64,000 bases of DNA from Pontibacter burrus (GTDB taxonomy: Bacteria; Bacteroidota; Bacteroidia; Cytophagales; Hymenobacteraceae). Shown in pieces: positions 42,229-51,349 of the stretch. A model generated the notes under the pieces. That model had not been told where the DNA came from and made no database searches. It worked only from the letters and a program-made list of their open reading frames with translations. Location: positions 124,001 to 188,000 of the forward strand of contig NZ_JAAGWD010000003.1 in NCBI RefSeq assembly GCF_010686685.1. The letters run 5' to 3'. Within the stretch, counting starts at the first letter, position 1; each line of letters opens with the position of its first letter. Both the position numbers and the translations under genes were made by a program.

Positions 42229-42764
42229 AGTTATATTTTGTTTATCGTTATTTACATTGATTTAAAAAAACGGATTAAGCTGTTTAAGGTTTGATTTCTT
42301 ATAAATATTTGTAGAAATGAGCTCGTTAGCGCCAAGTGGAACAAAAGCTGAAATTAAATGTTTAAACAGTAGCAATGTGTTGAAAAAATGTGGCATAGTT
42401 ATAGCTGCAACTACTTTTGAAGTGTGCACCGTATAATGGCACAAATAATCGTTGCTTTTAAGTAAAGTAACTGCTTACTTTGAACCACTTATTGAAGAAT
42501 AGACTTGCTACCTTTTAGCATACATCTGACTGCTTTACAAATGCCAATAACAGGCCTTGTAACTACTTCGCATCACCTTTCGCTAAGTGATGTGCTGAAT
42601 GGATATTGCCTGCACTTTTTCTCCGTTCCGAAAGACTTTAGCAAGTAAGCCGGAGCAGAGAATATCCGGCAAGCTCCCCGAATCCAACAGTGCAGTGTTG
42701 GTACCTATAGTTGCAGAAGCAACTGCACAGCTATAAACCTTAATATTTTTATTTAATCATTGTT
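42229..42764. other. Divergent intergenic region, 536 bp
   Basis: This region separates a minus-strand small membrane protein gene and the plus-strand FMN-protein gene. It is AT rich, with one motif copy at about 42706 close to the downstream gene. The short ORF at 42262-42444 (minus) has no supporting feature. No RNA gene, hairpin terminator or clear TAnnTTTG promoter was recognised. Confidence 0.5.
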
Positions 42765-44327
42765 ATGTTAACCAAACTTAGCGTAAGGCAATTGCTGGCT
42801 GTTGCTTTTGCCGCCCTTTTTGCGCTTGTGTTGTTTTTAGGCTACCAACAACCGGCTTATTTGTGGCTTTTGGTGTTGCTCGTACCATTACAGGTGGTTT
42901 ACTGGCACAACATACGGCAGCCTAAACATTCTATACTCCGCAATTACCCGTTGCTGGGCTATTTCAGATACCTGTTAGAAAGTATCCGCCCTGAGCTTCG
43001 CCAGTATTTCTTTGAGTCGGACTTGGATGGCAAGCCGTTTAACCGCCGGCAGCGTTCTATTGTGTACCAGCGTGCCAAAAACGTACGCCAGACGGTACCA
43101 TTCGGAATGCAGACCGACAGCCAGGCCACTGGTTTTGAGTGGATTGCCCATGCTATGTTCCCGGTGCACATTCCGTCAGATGACCTGCGTGTAAAAGTAG
43201 GAAGCAGCCGGTGTCAGCAACCTTACGACTGTAGCATCTATAACATCTCGGCTATGAGCTATGGCTCGCTGAGTAAGACTGCTGTTACAGCCTTGAGTGC
43301 GGGTGCCAAGCTTGGTGGCTTTGCCCATAACACTGGTGAGGGTGGTGTCAGCCCGTTCCACATACAAGGTGGCGGCGACCTGATCTGGCAGATTGGTACA
43401 GGTTATTTTGGTTGCCGCGATAGCCAGGGTAATTTCTCTGAGAAACTATACGAAGAACAGGTATCTCACCCAAATATTAAGATGGTAGAGATAAAGCTGT
43501 CGCAGGGTGCAAAGCCTGGGCACGGCGGTATATTACCGGCTGCCAAGAACACGCCTGAAATTGCTGCTATCCGTAAAGTGGAGCCACACACTACAGTTGC
43601 TTCGCCTCCGGGACACTCTGCCTTTAAAGACCAGTTTACGATGTTATTGTTCATCGAAAAACTAAGAATATTGTCAAAAGGCAAACCTATCGGTATAAAG
43701 TTATGTATTGGTAATGAACTGGAGTTCGAGCGCCTTTGCCAGGAGATGATGCATAACCAGATTTTCCCTGACTTTATTACCGTAGACGGCGCTGAAGGTG
43801 GTACGGGTGCTGCACCACTTGAATTCACTGACAGCCTTGGAATGCCGCTTTACGATGCGCTTGCCTTTGTACAAACCATGCTGGAGAAGTACAAACTGCG
43901 TGACGAGATTAAGGTAATAGCGGCTGGTAAGATTATTACCGGTGTCGATATTATCAAAGCTGTTTCGCTGGGTGCTGATATTTGCTATAGTGCCCGTGGG
44001 ATGATGTTTGCTCTTGGTTGCATCCAGGCATTGCAGTGCGACTCAGGACGTTGTCCGGTTGGTATTGCTACGCAGGATGAGAACCTGTATAAGGGGCTTG
44101 ATATGGCGGATAAACGTGTAAGGGTGGCTAATTTCCACGGCAATACCATTAAGTCAACTATAGAAGTGATGGAAGCCTGCGGATTCGACAGCCTGGACAG
44201 CATTACGCCGGACAAGGTCTTCAGAAGAGTAGACTCAGGCAGAACGGTAAGTTTCAAAGATATTTATTTCAGTGAAACGAACGCTGGCAATGTCCTGAAT
44301 GCGAACCATAAATTAATACTGAACTGA
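42765..44327 (+). CDS. FMN-binding glutamate synthase family protein (membrane-anchored)
   Basis: This 520-residue protein carries two N-terminal membrane helices (about 11-48) and a glutamate synthase-like TIM barrel that binds FMN. SAMSYGSLSKTAVTALSAGA (about 162-181), GGVSPFHIQGGGDLIWQIGTGYFG, KPGHGGILPA and ITVDGAEGGTGAAP line the active site. The Cys pattern C-x5-C-x4-C (CIQALQCDSGRC, followed by PVGIATQ) matches the 3Fe-4S site of glutamate synthase. It lacks the glutaminase domain, so it may act with another amide donor or a different substrate. A Rnk/GreA-like gene starts one base after its stop. Confidence 0.92.
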   Translation: MLTKLSVRQLLAVAFAALFALVLFLGYQQPAYLWLLVLLVPLQVVYWHNIRQPKHSILRNYPLLGYFRYLLESIRPELRQYFFESDLDGKPFNRRQRSIVYQRAKNVRQTVPFGMQTDSQATGFEWIAHAMFPVHIPSDDLRVKVGSSRCQQPYDCSIYNISAMSYGSLSKTAVTALSAGAKLGGFAHNTGEGGVSPFHIQGGGDLIWQIGTGYFGCRDSQGNFSEKLYEEQVSHPNIKMVEIKLSQGAKPGHGGILPAAKNTPEIAAIRKVEPHTTVASPPGHSAFKDQFTMLLFIEKLRILSKGKPIGIKLCIGNELEFERLCQEMMHNQIFPDFITVDGAEGGTGAAPLEFTDSLGMPLYDALAFVQTMLEKYKLRDEIKVIAAGKIITGVDIIKAVSLGADICYSARGMMFALGCIQALQCDSGRCPVGIATQDENLYKGLDMADKRVRVANFHGNTIKSTIEVMEACGFDSLDSITPDKVFRRVDSGRTVSFKDIYFSETNAGNVLNANHKLILN

Positions 44328-44328
44328 T

Positions 44329-44733
44329 ATGAACACAATTTATCTGACCGACAAAGATTACGAGCGTCTGCACAGTTTAGTGCAGGTGCAACGCCAGAAC
44401 GGTGGTGCTGCTGCCGTTGATGGTTTATGCCAGGAACTGAAACGCGCTAAAGTAGTGCCAACAGAAGATATTCCGAAAGATATAGTTACGATGAACTCGC
44501 TGGTTCGCCTGAAAGATCTGAAAGGTGGTAATACGATGGAAATTACAGTAGTTTACCCGAAAGATGCAGATCTGGCGAGCCGTAAAATCTCTGTGCTTGC
44601 ACCAGTTGCTACTGCTATACTTGGCTGCAAAGTAGGAGACGAAATTGAATGGCCAGCCCCGAAAGGTAATCTGTCTTATAAAGTAGAATCAATACTGTAT
44701 CAGCCGGAAGCGGCAGGAGATTTATTCCTATAG
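44329..44733 (+). CDS. rnk: Rnk/GreA C-terminal domain transcription elongation regulator
   Basis: This 134-residue protein resembles Rnk (regulator of nucleoside diphosphate kinase). A short N-terminal coiled helix (TDKDYERLHSLVQVQRQNG) is followed by the GreA/GreB C-terminal FKBP-like domain (about 52-134), with MNSLVRLKDLKGGNTMEITVVYP and SVLAPVATAILGCKVGDEIEWPAP. Rnk binds RNA polymerase without cleavage-inducing acidic tips. The 1-nt spacing from the upstream gene indicates one operon. The stop codon TAG is within CTATAGTT. Confidence 0.87.
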   Translation: MNTIYLTDKDYERLHSLVQVQRQNGGAAAVDGLCQELKRAKVVPTEDIPKDIVTMNSLVRLKDLKGGNTMEITVVYPKDADLASRKISVLAPVATAILGCKVGDEIEWPAPKGNLSYKVESILYQPEAAGDLFL

Positions 44734-44778
44734 TTTTTCCCCGCTCCTGATACGGAGTACTATTCTGTGTTCAGCATC

Positions 44779-44820
44779 TATAAAGGCCAAAGCCGCTATC
44801 CAGCGGCTTTGGCCTTTATA
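44779..44820. terminator. Strong bidirectional terminator
   Basis: The perfect 19-bp stem TATAAAGGCCAAAGCCGCT/AGCGGCTTTGGCCTTTATA has a 4-nt loop. It lies between the convergent rnk and hrpB genes. Confidence 0.94.
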
Positions 44821-44821
44821 G

Positions 44822-47368
44822 TTAAATTGGTCTCTTTTTTGTGCCCCGTGTTGGTTCTGCTTCTAGTGGATTCTCAGGCCAGTAATGTTTCGGGTAGCGG
44901 CCTCGCAGGTCTTTCCGTACCTCAAAATATCCGTTTGCCCAAAAACTGCGCAGGTCGCGAGTTACCTGTACCGGCCTGGAAGCCGGCGAGAGCAGGTGCA
45001 GGAGCAAGGGGATTTTGCCACCACCAATTCGCGGTGTGTCCAGCATGCCAAAAACTTCCTGCAGGCGCACAGCGAGTACAGGTGTTGCAGGGTCAGTATA
45101 ATCCAGCGCAATACGGGAGCTACTTGGTACCTGCAGATGAGTAGGGGCCAGTCGATCCATTTCCTGCCTTTGTTCCCAGTCCAGCGCGGAAAGCAGTATT
45201 TCATTAAAGTCCAGCTTACTGACCTGCTCTATAGTTCGCAGGCCAGTCAGGTGCGGCAACAGCCAGTCCTCCATCGTTATCTCAAGCTCCTCATCCGACA
45301 AATCAGGCCAGGATTCTGGTGCTAAAAAGTGCAAAAAGACTAGGCGCTGCCGTGTTTTTACAGCTTGTTCAGGCCAGGGTAGTCTTTCAAGTCCCTGCTC
45401 TTTTAGTGCCCGTAACAGTACATCTGCCACCTCTTCCGGGTCAGGCTTTGGTTGCGTGGTTTCTGCTAATAGCAGTGCTCCTAAACGTGTTATATTTCTG
45501 GCTATAATGCGCCCGGTTGCTGCATCAAATCTAATTTCATCCAGTTCTTCAGCCTGGTCTCCAAAAATCTCCATTAGCTCTGCTTTATCCAATGGAGCAG
45601 CCAGTAAAATCCTTGGTTGATTCCCGGTTTCCAGGTGGGCGATACTATAATAATCCGATTCGCTGAAAAGCTCGGTTGGCAAAGCAGCACGCTGGCCTGT
45701 TACCAAACGAACCCGACCGGATGCTTCGCGCTGGGCCAGGCGATCTGGGTAGGCGAGGGCCGTTAAAAATCCGGCAGCATCGGGTTTTATTTTTTCGCCG
45801 GTAGTGCGGGTGCGCTGCATCATATGCGTTGCCTGTTCTTTCACCCTTCGTAGCGCATTCTCATCTAGTACAAAGCCTGGCGTGGGCGGCCTTTTGCCAG
45901 TCAGTATTTCCAACCGAAGCACAAGGTCCGGCAGTACATTTCCTCGGGTAGTATCAACCTGTTTCAGTATATCTTTTTCTGATAATAAGGCGGAAAGCGC
46001 GCATGCTGTTGCGCCCAATCCGGCTTCTTTGCCACGAATGACAAGATGGCCAAGCCTCGGTGATAAGCCTAAAGAAGCAAGTGCTTTTCCATGTGCTGTT
46101 GCCTTGCCGTTCTCATCTATAGCTTGCAGGCGAAACAACAGGTCGCGGGCGAGGGAAAGCGCGGTAACAGGTGGTGTGTCAAGCCAATTCAGTTCGGTCG
46201 CATCTTTTACTCCCCAGATGGCCAGCTCTAGCGCCAGCCCGGTCAGGTCGGCTTCACAGATTTCGGGTAGTTGCCTTTCAGCCAGTTGCATCTGATCAGC
46301 ATTAGACCATAAGCGGTAACATACACCGGGCCCTAAACGTCCGGCACGGCCACGGCGCTGGTCGGCGGCTGCTTTTGAAACAGGTATAGTTGCCAGGGTA
46401 GTAAGCCCGGTGCGTGGTACAAACCGTGGCACACGGGAATAACCACCGTCAACTACAATTTTTACACCTTCTATAGTTAAGCTTGTTTCGGCAATGCTGG
46501 TAGCCAGTACTATTTTGCGCCACCCTTTGGGAGCAGGCTGAATAGCGGCCATTTGTTTAGACAGTTGCAGGTCGCCGTGCAGAATGTGCAGGTCAATAGT
46601 TGGGTCCAGTTTTCCTTCCAATTGCAGCGCTACCCTAAGCATCTCACCCATACCAGGCAAAAAGACCAGTATATCACCTTCCGGCTCATCTTTTAATGCT
46701 TTCCTGATAGCTTTAGGAACGAGGTTAGTTAATCGTTCAGCTGGGCGGTTGCCGGCAGCTGCTACTTCAGCCTGTGGCAGGTAATGTGTTTCTATCGGAA
46801 ATTGCCTTCCTTCGCTCCTAATCACGGGCGCATCTAACCAGGTAGCTATCGTTGTGGCATCCAGCGTTGCACTCATGATCAGAATCCGAAGATCTGGTCG
46901 TAGCACTGCCTGTGCATTTAAGGCCAGCGCCAGGCCCAGATCTGCTTGTAGGTTGCGCTCATGGTACTCATCAAAAATAATCGCCGCGATTCCTTCCAGT
47001 GCCGGGTCATCCTGTATCAGTCGGGTTAAGATGCCTTCTGTTACTACTTCCACACGGGTCTTTTCCGATACCACATGCTCCATTCGTACCCAGTAGCCTA
47101 TCGTTTGCCCTACTGGTTCATGCAGCAGATCAGCCATGCGTTGTGCAGCACCACGTGTTGCAAGTCTGCGCGGTTCCAGCACGAGTATTTTGCCGTCGTT
47201 TCGCCACTCAGTTTGTAACAGAGCCAGCGGTACAAGGGTAGTTTTACCGGCACCGGGCGGGGCTTCCAGTACCACGCGCGTGTGGGTTTGCAATGCATTC
47301 AGAAGTCGAGGGAGCGCTTCGGTTACGGGCAAATCGGGTAAATCCGAAAAATTGTAAGCAGTAGACAT
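44822..47368 (-). CDS. hrpB: ATP-dependent helicase HrpB
   Basis: This 848-residue DExH-box RNA helicase has motif I APPGAGKTT (36-44), motif II DEYH (IIFDEYHERN), motif III SAT in IMSATLDA and motif VI QRRGRAGR. The helicase-associated winged helix (HA2) domain is in the middle, and the HrpB-specific C-terminal domain (about 690-848) ends near SPASRPVQVTRDLRSFW. The exact role in rRNA or mRNA remodelling is unclear in this phylum. Length is normal. The start has no close upstream partner. It converges with rnk at the strong terminator. Confidence 0.96.
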   Translation of the reverse strand: MSTAYNFSDLPDLPVTEALPRLLNALQTHTRVVLEAPPGAGKTTLVPLALLQTEWRNDGKILVLEPRRLATRGAAQRMADLLHEPVGQTIGYWVRMEHVVSEKTRVEVVTEGILTRLIQDDPALEGIAAIIFDEYHERNLQADLGLALALNAQAVLRPDLRILIMSATLDATTIATWLDAPVIRSEGRQFPIETHYLPQAEVAAAGNRPAERLTNLVPKAIRKALKDEPEGDILVFLPGMGEMLRVALQLEGKLDPTIDLHILHGDLQLSKQMAAIQPAPKGWRKIVLATSIAETSLTIEGVKIVVDGGYSRVPRFVPRTGLTTLATIPVSKAAADQRRGRAGRLGPGVCYRLWSNADQMQLAERQLPEICEADLTGLALELAIWGVKDATELNWLDTPPVTALSLARDLLFRLQAIDENGKATAHGKALASLGLSPRLGHLVIRGKEAGLGATACALSALLSEKDILKQVDTTRGNVLPDLVLRLEILTGKRPPTPGFVLDENALRRVKEQATHMMQRTRTTGEKIKPDAAGFLTALAYPDRLAQREASGRVRLVTGQRAALPTELFSESDYYSIAHLETGNQPRILLAAPLDKAELMEIFGDQAEELDEIRFDAATGRIIARNITRLGALLLAETTQPKPDPEEVADVLLRALKEQGLERLPWPEQAVKTRQRLVFLHFLAPESWPDLSDEELEITMEDWLLPHLTGLRTIEQVSKLDFNEILLSALDWEQRQEMDRLAPTHLQVPSSSRIALDYTDPATPVLAVRLQEVFGMLDTPRIGGGKIPLLLHLLSPASRPVQVTRDLRSFWANGYFEVRKDLRGRYPKHYWPENPLEAEPTRGTKKRPI

Positions 47369-47444
47369 AAAGCAAAGTTCTTAATTATGCATGAGAAAAT
47401 TGCTGCGGCCTGCTGAAAGTATGCACTAGGGTATCTGTTACTAT

Positions 47445-47477
47445 AAAATAAAACCGCCCAGTTGTGCTGAGCGGTTC
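47445..47477 (-). terminator. Weak hairpin after the small ORF
   Basis: AACCGC and GCGGTT flank a 13-nt loop, with a T-rich tail on the minus strand. Confidence 0.55.
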
Positions 47478-47496
47478 TAAGGGAGTCTGTTGCAGT

Positions 47497-47586
47497 TTAT
47501 TGTTTCTTTTTTCTAGCGGCTCTCCTGAAATAAAAGGTTAACAGGGTAAGGCCACTCAGGAAAATAATTAATTCCACTATTCCCAT
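47497..47586 (-). CDS. 29-residue single-helix membrane microprotein
   Basis: The sequence starts MGIVELIIFLSGLTLLTFYF and ends RRAARKKKQ, a single transmembrane helix with a strongly basic cytoplasmic tail, obeying the positive-inside rule. It lies 24 nt downstream of the APC permease stop on the same strand, with no terminator between. Small proteins of this kind often associate with transporters. Coding evidence is the composition, the ATG start and a clean stop; there is no homologue I recognise. It is too short for most ORF callers, so it may be missing from annotations. Confidence 0.6.
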   Translation of the reverse strand: MGIVELIIFLSGLTLLTFYFRRAARKKKQ

Positions 47587-47609
47587 CGTTTAACTATAGT
47601 TTAAGCAGA

Positions 47610-49103
47610 CTAACTTACTGGTATTTTGCCAGCCTGCTGTTCTTCGTTCTGCCTGCGTAGTTTACTATGTTTTCGTCCGTATGTAAAGTATACGATAATA
47701 CCGATAACCATCCAGATGATTAATCGCATCCAAGTATCAAAGCCCAGGTTCAGCATCATGTATCCGCAGATCAGAATGCCCAGAATTGGCACAAGCGGAA
47801 CAAAAGGCGTTTTGAACGGGCGTTTCAGTTCCGGGCTTGTGTGGCGGAGCATGATGATGCCAGCACATACTATAACGAAAGCCAGCAAGGTTCCGATGCT
47901 AACCAGTTCGCCAAGTAACCCGATGGGGAAGATACCAGCAATGGCAGCTGCAATAACACCGGTAACTATAGTTGCCACATACGGCGTATTGAAACGCGGA
48001 TGTACTTTGCCGAAAAACGCAGGCAGCAATCCATCGCGGCTCATGGCATAGAAAATACGTGGCTGACCCATCAGCATTACCAACACAACAGAAGCAAGCC
48101 CAGCTATGGCACCAATGCCTGTAAAAAAGTACAGCCATTTAAGCGAAGGGCCCGCAGCTGTTAGTGCTACCAGCACCGGATCCGGAACGTTCAGGTTTTT
48201 ATAAGATGTAAGACCTGTCAGCACTAGCGACATTAAAATGTATAGTAGGGTACAGATTCCCAGTGATGCCAGCATACCAACAGGCATATCGCGCTGTGGG
48301 TTTTTAGCTTCCTGGGCTGCTGTACTTACAGCATCAAAACCGATATAGGAGAAGAACACAATGGCGGCGCCCTGCACAATACCACTCCATCCGTAACGGG
48401 TGCTACCGTTTGGCAATATCTCCAGTTCCGGGATAAAGGGCTTCCAGTTAGCTGTATTCACATACTGAAAACCGAAGGCAATTACTAGCAGCACAATAGC
48501 AACTTTAATCACCACGATCAGGTTGTTGAACTTTGCGGATTCACGCATGCCTATAATCAGCAGTGCGGTAAATACCAGGATGAGGAATACAGCCGGCAAA
48601 TTTACCAGTGTGCCGGTGGTAGTTAGGTTAGTACCGTCATAAGCAAGCGGAGCACTGGCAACTATAGCTGGTATCTCAATTCCGAGAGACCGTACCAGGC
48701 TGACGAAGTTGCCGCTCCAGCCAACTGCTACGGTAGCGGCACTGAACAGGTATTCCAGAATAAGGTCCCAGCCAATGATCCAGGCAATAAATTCGCCCAG
48801 TGTTGCATAGCCGTAGGTATAAGCACTACCGGCTACGGGTATCATAGAAGCAAATTCGGCATAGCATAAGCCGGCAAACAAGCAGCCCAGGCCCGCAATT
48901 ACAAAAGAGAGTACGATGGCAGGTCCGGCCGCATTTGCTGCTGCCGTACCGGTTAACACAAAGATACCGGCACCGATAATGGCACCAATACCCAGCATGG
49001 TTAAGTTAGAGGCACCCAGGGTTCGTTTCAGGGTATGTTCCCCGTGTTCCGATTCCTTGATCAGTTTATCGACAGACTTTGTCGCGAAAAGGTTTTTAAG
49101 CAT
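47610..49103 (-). CDS. APC family amino acid permease (cationic amino acid transporter-like), copy 1
   Basis: I choose the start at 49103 (MLKNLFATKSVDKLI) because it fits the family; the longer ORF adds 14 residues. The 497-residue protein has twelve to fourteen membrane helices and APC hallmarks: LTMLGIGAIIGAGIFVLTG (helix 1, GAGIF), GSAYTYGYATLGEFIAWIIGWDLILEY and GFDAVSTAAQEAKNPQRDMP. It resembles the CAT branch, which carries Arg or Lys in related bacteria, but the substrate is not proven. A microprotein gene follows 23 nt downstream. A close paralogue lies at 49598. Confidence 0.93.
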   Translation of the reverse strand: MLKNLFATKSVDKLIKESEHGEHTLKRTLGASNLTMLGIGAIIGAGIFVLTGTAAANAAGPAIVLSFVIAGLGCLFAGLCYAEFASMIPVAGSAYTYGYATLGEFIAWIIGWDLILEYLFSAATVAVGWSGNFVSLVRSLGIEIPAIVASAPLAYDGTNLTTTGTLVNLPAVFLILVFTALLIIGMRESAKFNNLIVVIKVAIVLLVIAFGFQYVNTANWKPFIPELEILPNGSTRYGWSGIVQGAAIVFFSYIGFDAVSTAAQEAKNPQRDMPVGMLASLGICTLLYILMSLVLTGLTSYKNLNVPDPVLVALTAAGPSLKWLYFFTGIGAIAGLASVVLVMLMGQPRIFYAMSRDGLLPAFFGKVHPRFNTPYVATIVTGVIAAAIAGIFPIGLLGELVSIGTLLAFVIVCAGIIMLRHTSPELKRPFKTPFVPLVPILGILICGYMMLNLGFDTWMRLIIWMVIGIIVYFTYGRKHSKLRRQNEEQQAGKIPVS

Positions 49104-49217
49104 TGGTAAACTATAGTAAATGATACATAACATAAGCTTTGCCAACTATAGCGTAGCAGCAAAGGAGCACCTTATAGTTTATAAGACAGGAAAGGTGATT
49201 GAACTATAGCAACCTGA

Positions 49218-49577
49218 TTAAGGAGCGTTGGGAAATATCAGGAACCGGGTAGATCCGGAAGCAAAAGCCTGTATTGTTTTTAGAGGCTTATGCGAAAGAA
49301 TGGTAGCTTGGGAATGTGGTAGCCAGCGTAATGCGTTGTAAAATGGTAGGTCCGACTCCTCTGCGCCGGAACTGGTGCTTGTTTCGGAAGGCGCAACCCA
49401 GGCAACCGGATCGCTTTTCTCTTCGGGTGTAAGCTTTTCGTTATGCGCAGATGCGGAAGCAAAACTATTGTGCTGTGGTGCGTTTGTTTTCTGAAAAGCC
49501 GTGAAAACAGAAAAGCAAAACATAGTGGCCCACAGCAGCAGGAGCAGGGACGTTCCTATGTTTTGCTTTTTCATCAT
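49218..49577 (-). CDS. Small membrane or exported protein, unknown
   Basis: This 119-residue protein has an N-terminal hydrophobic segment (about 8-28, IGTSLLLLLWATMFCFSVF) that can be a signal anchor. The rest is polar and low-structured (QKTNAPQHNSFASASAHNEKLTPEEKSD), with a final segment of moderate hydrophobicity (FASGSTRFLIFP). It lies 20 nt after the larger permease gene on the same strand, so it may be in the same operon. No family is recognised. Confidence 0.65.
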   Translation of the reverse strand: MMKKQNIGTSLLLLLWATMFCFSVFTAFQKTNAPQHNSFASASAHNEKLTPEEKSDPVAWVAPSETSTSSGAEESDLPFYNALRWLPHSQATILSHKPLKTIQAFASGSTRFLIFPNAP

Positions 49578-49597
49578 GTAGTTTACTTTAGTATGAA

Positions 49598-51334
49598 CTA
49601 TAGTTTGTGTCTGCCCAGCTTACTATTACGGTAACCATAAGCAAAGTATAAGATCAGACCCAGCACCAGCCAACCCAGGAAACGGCTCCAGTTCGTAATG
49701 CCGAGCTCGGTCATCAGGTACAGGTTGGTAAGCAAACCAAGCACCGGTATCAGCGACAGGTTGCGTTGTATAGAAAGCACCAGCATAATGGCAGCAACTA
49801 TAATAAAGCCCAACAGCGGTAGTTTATGCTGAAACTCTTCCCAGCCACCTTCTGTGCTCAGTAGTGTGCTTAACGTCTCGGGGCTGTAAACCAGGATAAG
49901 TGTAACAACTATACCTAAAACCGGAGGCAGTGCATATTTAGCATTTATATATGGTACCCGGAAACCCTTGTGCACAACAGCCATCTCTTTTTGTTTTTCT
50001 TCCATTACCAATATACCTCCACACACTAATACGAAAGCAAAGAGCGTCCCGATACTTGTCAGGTCGGTTACTTCGGTCAGGTTCATGAACAGCGCAGGGA
50101 TGGCCACTACAAAACCGGTAACTATAGTTGCAAACCACGGGGTTTTATACTTCGGGTGAATGCTGGAGAAGATCTTAGGCAAAAGGCCGTCGCGGCTCAT
50201 GCTCATCCAGATACGTGGCTGGCCATACTGGAACACCAGCAGTACGCTGGCCATGGCCACAATGGCACTCACCGCCACTATACCAGCCATCATATCCATA
50301 TCTACTCTGGAGAATACAAAGGCCAGCGGGTCACCAACAGCCAGCTCGTAATAAGGCACCATTCCGGTTAAGATCAGGGCCAGTATCACGTAAAGCGTTG
50401 TACAGATAATAAGCGCCAGGATCATGGCACGTGGCAGGTCGCGTTGCGGGTTCTCACATTCTTCAGCGGTGGTAGAGATGGCGTCAAAACCAATATAGGC
50501 AAAGAATACTGCGGAAACACCTTTCAGGATACCGGAAATACCGTTAGGTGCAAAAGGAGACCAGTTATCCGGATTCACATAAAATGCACCTACAACTATA
50601 ACCAGCAGGATAACGATAAGCTTAAGCAATACCAGGAGATTTGCAGTGCGTTTCGATTCTTTGATACCAATATAAACCAGGTACGTGATCAGGAATGTGA
50701 TACCCAGTGCCGGAATGTCTGCTACAAGCCTGAGGCTGCCAAGGGTAGGGGCGTTCAGCCAGGCCAGGTAAGCCTCTTGCAGGTAAGCTGGCAGATCAGT
50801 TAAGGCCTGACCCTGGGCCATGAGCTCGGTTGCTTCGGCAAAGCCGCGCGATGCACTCAGAAAATCCATGGTCAGGTATTCAGGTATGCCCATTCCAAGG
50901 CCCTGCAGCAAAGCCGTAAAATAATCAGACCACGAAATAGCCACAGCAATGTTACCAATAGCATATTCCATCAGCAGGTCCCAACCGATAATCCAGGCTA
51001 CCAGCTCGCCAAACGAAGCATAGGCATAGGTATAGGCGCTGCCGGAAACCGGAATAGAAGATGCAAACTGGGCATAGCAAAGCGCAGAAAAACCGCATGC
51101 AATTGCTGTAAAAATAAACAGGAGCGAAACACCGGGTCCGCCGGCTGCACTGGCATTGCCTATTGTGCTGAAAATACCGGCCCCGATAATAGCCGCGATC
51201 CCAAAAGAAACCAGGTCTTTCAGGCGGAGTGTCCGCACCAGTTTGGTGCCTTGTATCGAATCATCCAGTTCATAATCGGCAAGGAGGGCCGTTCCGCTTT
51301 TGCGGCGGGTAATGTTCTGTAAAAATTGACGCAT
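49598..51334 (-). CDS. APC family amino acid permease (cationic amino acid transporter-like), copy 2
   Basis: This 578-residue permease has the same core as copy 1: LVSFGIAAIIGAGIFSTIGNASAAG, SSIPVSGSAYTYAYASFGELVAWIIGWDLLMEYAIG and FFAYIGFDAISTTAEECENPQRDLPRA. An extra loop of about 45 residues (about 160-210, MDFLSASRGFAEATELMAQG) lies between helices 4 and 5. The C-terminal four helices make it longer than copy 1. The gene begins 15 nt after the LPG-synthase-like gene and belongs to an operon kup, LPG-like, APC, hypothetical. Confidence 0.93.
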   Translation of the reverse strand: MRQFLQNITRRKSGTALLADYELDDSIQGTKLVRTLRLKDLVSFGIAAIIGAGIFSTIGNASAAGGPGVSLLFIFTAIACGFSALCYAQFASSIPVSGSAYTYAYASFGELVAWIIGWDLLMEYAIGNIAVAISWSDYFTALLQGLGMGIPEYLTMDFLSASRGFAEATELMAQGQALTDLPAYLQEAYLAWLNAPTLGSLRLVADIPALGITFLITYLVYIGIKESKRTANLLVLLKLIVILLVIVVGAFYVNPDNWSPFAPNGISGILKGVSAVFFAYIGFDAISTTAEECENPQRDLPRAMILALIICTTLYVILALILTGMVPYYELAVGDPLAFVFSRVDMDMMAGIVAVSAIVAMASVLLVFQYGQPRIWMSMSRDGLLPKIFSSIHPKYKTPWFATIVTGFVVAIPALFMNLTEVTDLTSIGTLFAFVLVCGGILVMEEKQKEMAVVHKGFRVPYINAKYALPPVLGIVVTLILVYSPETLSTLLSTEGGWEEFQHKLPLLGFIIVAAIMLVLSIQRNLSLIPVLGLLTNLYLMTELGITNWSRFLGWLVLGLILYFAYGYRNSKLGRHKL

Positions 51335-51349
51335 GTAGTATGGGTGTCT

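Noticed and set aside
44822-45144. Plus-strand ORF overlapping the end of hrpB
   Set aside because: It is a shadow of the hrpB frame, and its start lies in the convergent terminator region.
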